In this document: positions 6,017 through 7,250 of the stretch, piece by piece
Layout: every line of letters starts with the position of its first letter
How positions within the stretch are numbered: position 1 is the first letter of the stretch
Source: Flavobacteriaceae bacterium
Lineage (GTDB): Bacteria > Bacteroidota > Bacteroidia > Flavobacteriales > Flavobacteriaceae
Assembly: GCA_002691265.1 (NCBI GenBank)
Contig: NZHJ01000023.1
Location: 1 to 7,250, forward strand
Direction of reading: 5' to 3'
Length of the DNA stretch: 7,250 nt
Program-made: the position numbers and the translations under genes
Notes under the pieces: model-generated
Told to the model about the DNA's origin: nothing
What the model saw: the letters and a program-made list of their open reading frames with translations, nothing else
Databases searched by the model: none

Positions 6017-7250
6017 TTGAAAAATCTCTCCAAATATATTTTACTTATTCTATTCATTTTGTCCTGTAGAAATATGAATGAAGGTGTTGTCGCTAATAAC
6101 GGAATGGTTGTTTCTGCAAGACAAGAAGCAAGTAAAATTGGTGTAGACATTTTAAAAAAAGGAGGTAATGCTTTTGATGCCATGTTAGCAACAGAATTAG
6201 CACTAGCAGTATCATATCCATCAGCTGGAAATATTGGCGGTGGTGGTTTTATGGTATATAGAAAATCTGATGGAAGTATAGGTGCTTTAGACTACAGGGA
6301 AAGAGCACCAATAAATTCCACTAGTGACATGTATTTGGAGGAAAATATGGAAATAATTGAAGGTCTAAGTACTATAGGTGGTCTTTCTGTTGGAGTACCA
6401 GGAACAATTGCAGGTATTTTTGAAGCTCATGAAAGACATGGAACATTAACAATAAATGAATTAATAAGTCCGGTAATAGAATTAGCGAAAAAAGGAGTGA
6501 TTGTTACAAAAAAACAAAAAAATAGAATTAAAGAAAATCGTAAATATTTTAAACTTGTTAATAAATCAAAAATACTTTTTGATGATGACTTTAATACCAA
6601 TGATACGATTAAATTTCCAAATCTTGCTTCCACCCTTGAGAGAATTATGAAATATGGTAGAGACGAATTTTACAAGGGGGAAACCGCTAAAAAATTAGTT
6701 GAATTTATACAAAACAATGGTGGTATCATAACTCTGAATGATTTGGATTCGTATGAACCCGTTTGGAGAGATCCAATCGTATTTAATTATGATGGATTAA
6801 AAATTATATCAATGTCTCCTCCGTCTAGTGGTGGTGTTTGTATAAATCAAATTATGAAAATGATAGAACCTTTTGATTTAAAAACTTATGGCCACAACTC
6901 ATCTAATTACATAAAATTACTAGTGGAAGCTGAGAGAAGATCTTTTGCAGATAGAAGTCATTACTTAGGAGACCCAGATTTCATTCAAGTCCCCGTCAAT
7001 AAATTAACTAGTGAAAGTTATTTGAATAGTAGAATGAATAATTTTTCATTTGAAAAACCAACTAATTCAAATAATATTGGCTATGGAAATATTGGTATAA
7101 ACGAAAGTGATGAAACGACTCATTATTCGATAGTTGATCAATTTGGAAATGCAATAGCAGTTACAACAACATTAAATGGCACCTTTGGTTCAAAGCTGTA
7201 TTCAAACGAATTGGGATTTTTTCTAAATAATGAAATGGACGACTTTTCAA
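6017..7250 (+). CDS. ggt: Gamma-glutamyltransferase lipoprotein, 3' truncated
   Basis: A gamma-glutamyl hydrolase/transferase that cleaves glutathione and other gamma-glutamyl compounds outside the cytoplasm. It is made as a precursor that cuts itself into two subunits. The 411 visible residues include GGNAFDA, the glycine-rich NIGGGGFM, the substrate-binding arginine in DYRERAP (Arg94), PPSSGGV, and the self-cleavage site DETTHYS, where Thr367 (7115-7117) becomes the N-terminal nucleophile. The frame runs off the window at LNNEMDDFS, so most of the small subunit is missing. The TTG at 6017 is chosen because it gives a complete lipoprotein signal, MKNLSKYILLILFILSC, with the lipidated residue Cys17. 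An ATG at 6074 would start just after that cysteine and yield a cytoplasmic protein. An in-frame TAA at 5978-5980 limits the start. The mature N-terminus (CRNMNEG) shows no obvious surface-export signal, so a periplasm-facing anchor is likely. Confidence 0.93.
   Translation, partial: MKNLSKYILLILFILSCRNMNEGVVANNGMVVSARQEASKIGVDILKKGGNAFDAMLATELALAVSYPSAGNIGGGGFMVYRKSDGSIGALDYRERAPINSTSDMYLEENMEIIEGLSTIGGLSVGVPGTIAGIFEAHERHGTLTINELISPVIELAKKGVIVTKKQKNRIKENRKYFKLVNKSKILFDDDFNTNDTIKFPNLASTLERIMKYGRDEFYKGETAKKLVEFIQNNGGIITLNDLDSYEPVWRDPIVFNYDGLKIISMSPPSSGGVCINQIMKMIEPFDLKTYGHNSSNYIKLLVEAERRSFADRSHYLGDPDFIQVPVNKLTSESYLNSRMNNFSFEKPTNSNNIGYGNIGINESDETTHYSIVDQFGNAIAVTTTLNGTFGSKLYSNELGFFLNNEMDDFS

Noticed and set aside
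6074..6076. ATG at 6074 as the ggt start
   Set aside because: It would leave an enzyme of an extracytoplasmic family without any export signal, although a complete lipoprotein signal is encoded in frame directly upstream from 6017.
5905..6183. A 92-codon open frame on the - strand
   Set aside because: It overlaps both glmM and the conserved N-terminal part of ggt in the wrong frames; both real genes have strong motif support.
6427..6633. A 68-codon hydrophobic open frame on the - strand
   Set aside because: It is antisense to ggt. The apparent hydrophobicity comes from Lys/Asn/Glu-rich codons read on the opposite strand.
1..7250. Search for tRNA or rRNA genes, CRISPR arrays, insertion sequences, toxin-antitoxin pairs, defence genes or riboswitches
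   Set aside because: Nothing convincing was found by eye. The window is almost fully covered by six or seven recognisable genes with gaps of at most about 80 bp, so there is little room for an additional system.

Overview
The window looks like an ordinary, compact, AT-rich chromosomal segment from a member of the Bacteroidota, most likely a flavobacterium-like organism. The grounds are the low GC, the general lack of Shine-Dalgarno sequences, several matches to the Bacteroidota -7 promoter element TAnnTTTG, and the style of the proteins (MPLIKSISGIRGTIG at the GlmM start, a Bacteroidota-type secreted protein, a lipoprotein form of gamma-glutamyltransferase). Species cannot be fixed from the sequence alone.

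Layout from left to right. A histone-deacetylase-like hydrolase on the + strand (1-798) enters from outside the window and lacks its N-terminus. It converges on a three-gene minus-strand block, and a perfect bidirectional hairpin terminator (815-846) separates the two. Reading on the minus strand, the block is a GlpG-type rhomboid protease (3626-3003), the tRNA-modification GTPase mnmE (3000-1615, two bases after the rhomboid stop) and a small exported protein of unknown function (1564-863). Divergent from the rhomboid gene is an LpxL/HtrB-type acyltransferase (3680-4561). Its 3' end overlaps by 8 bp with the convergent phosphohexomutase gene, probably glmM (5936-4554). Divergent from glmM, an 80-bp gap leads into a gamma-glutamyltransferase lipoprotein gene (6017 to the window end, cut at its C-terminal side).

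Functionally the genes are mostly cell-envelope and housekeeping: glmM supplies glucosamine-1-phosphate for peptidoglycan and lipid A, the acyltransferase probably adds a secondary acyl chain to lipid A, GGT is an envelope-anchored glutathione/gamma-glutamyl hydrolase, the rhomboid cleaves membrane proteins, and MnmE modifies wobble uridines of tRNA. No gap between genes reaches 300 bp.

I found no RNA genes, mobile elements, CRISPR arrays or defence-like cassettes, and no convincing undescribed system. The points most worth checking are the back-to-back promoter palindrome at 3646-3664, the frequent non-ATG starts (rhomboid GTG, mnmE TTG, ggt TTG), and the unassigned exported protein, whose GC is clearly higher than its neighbours'.
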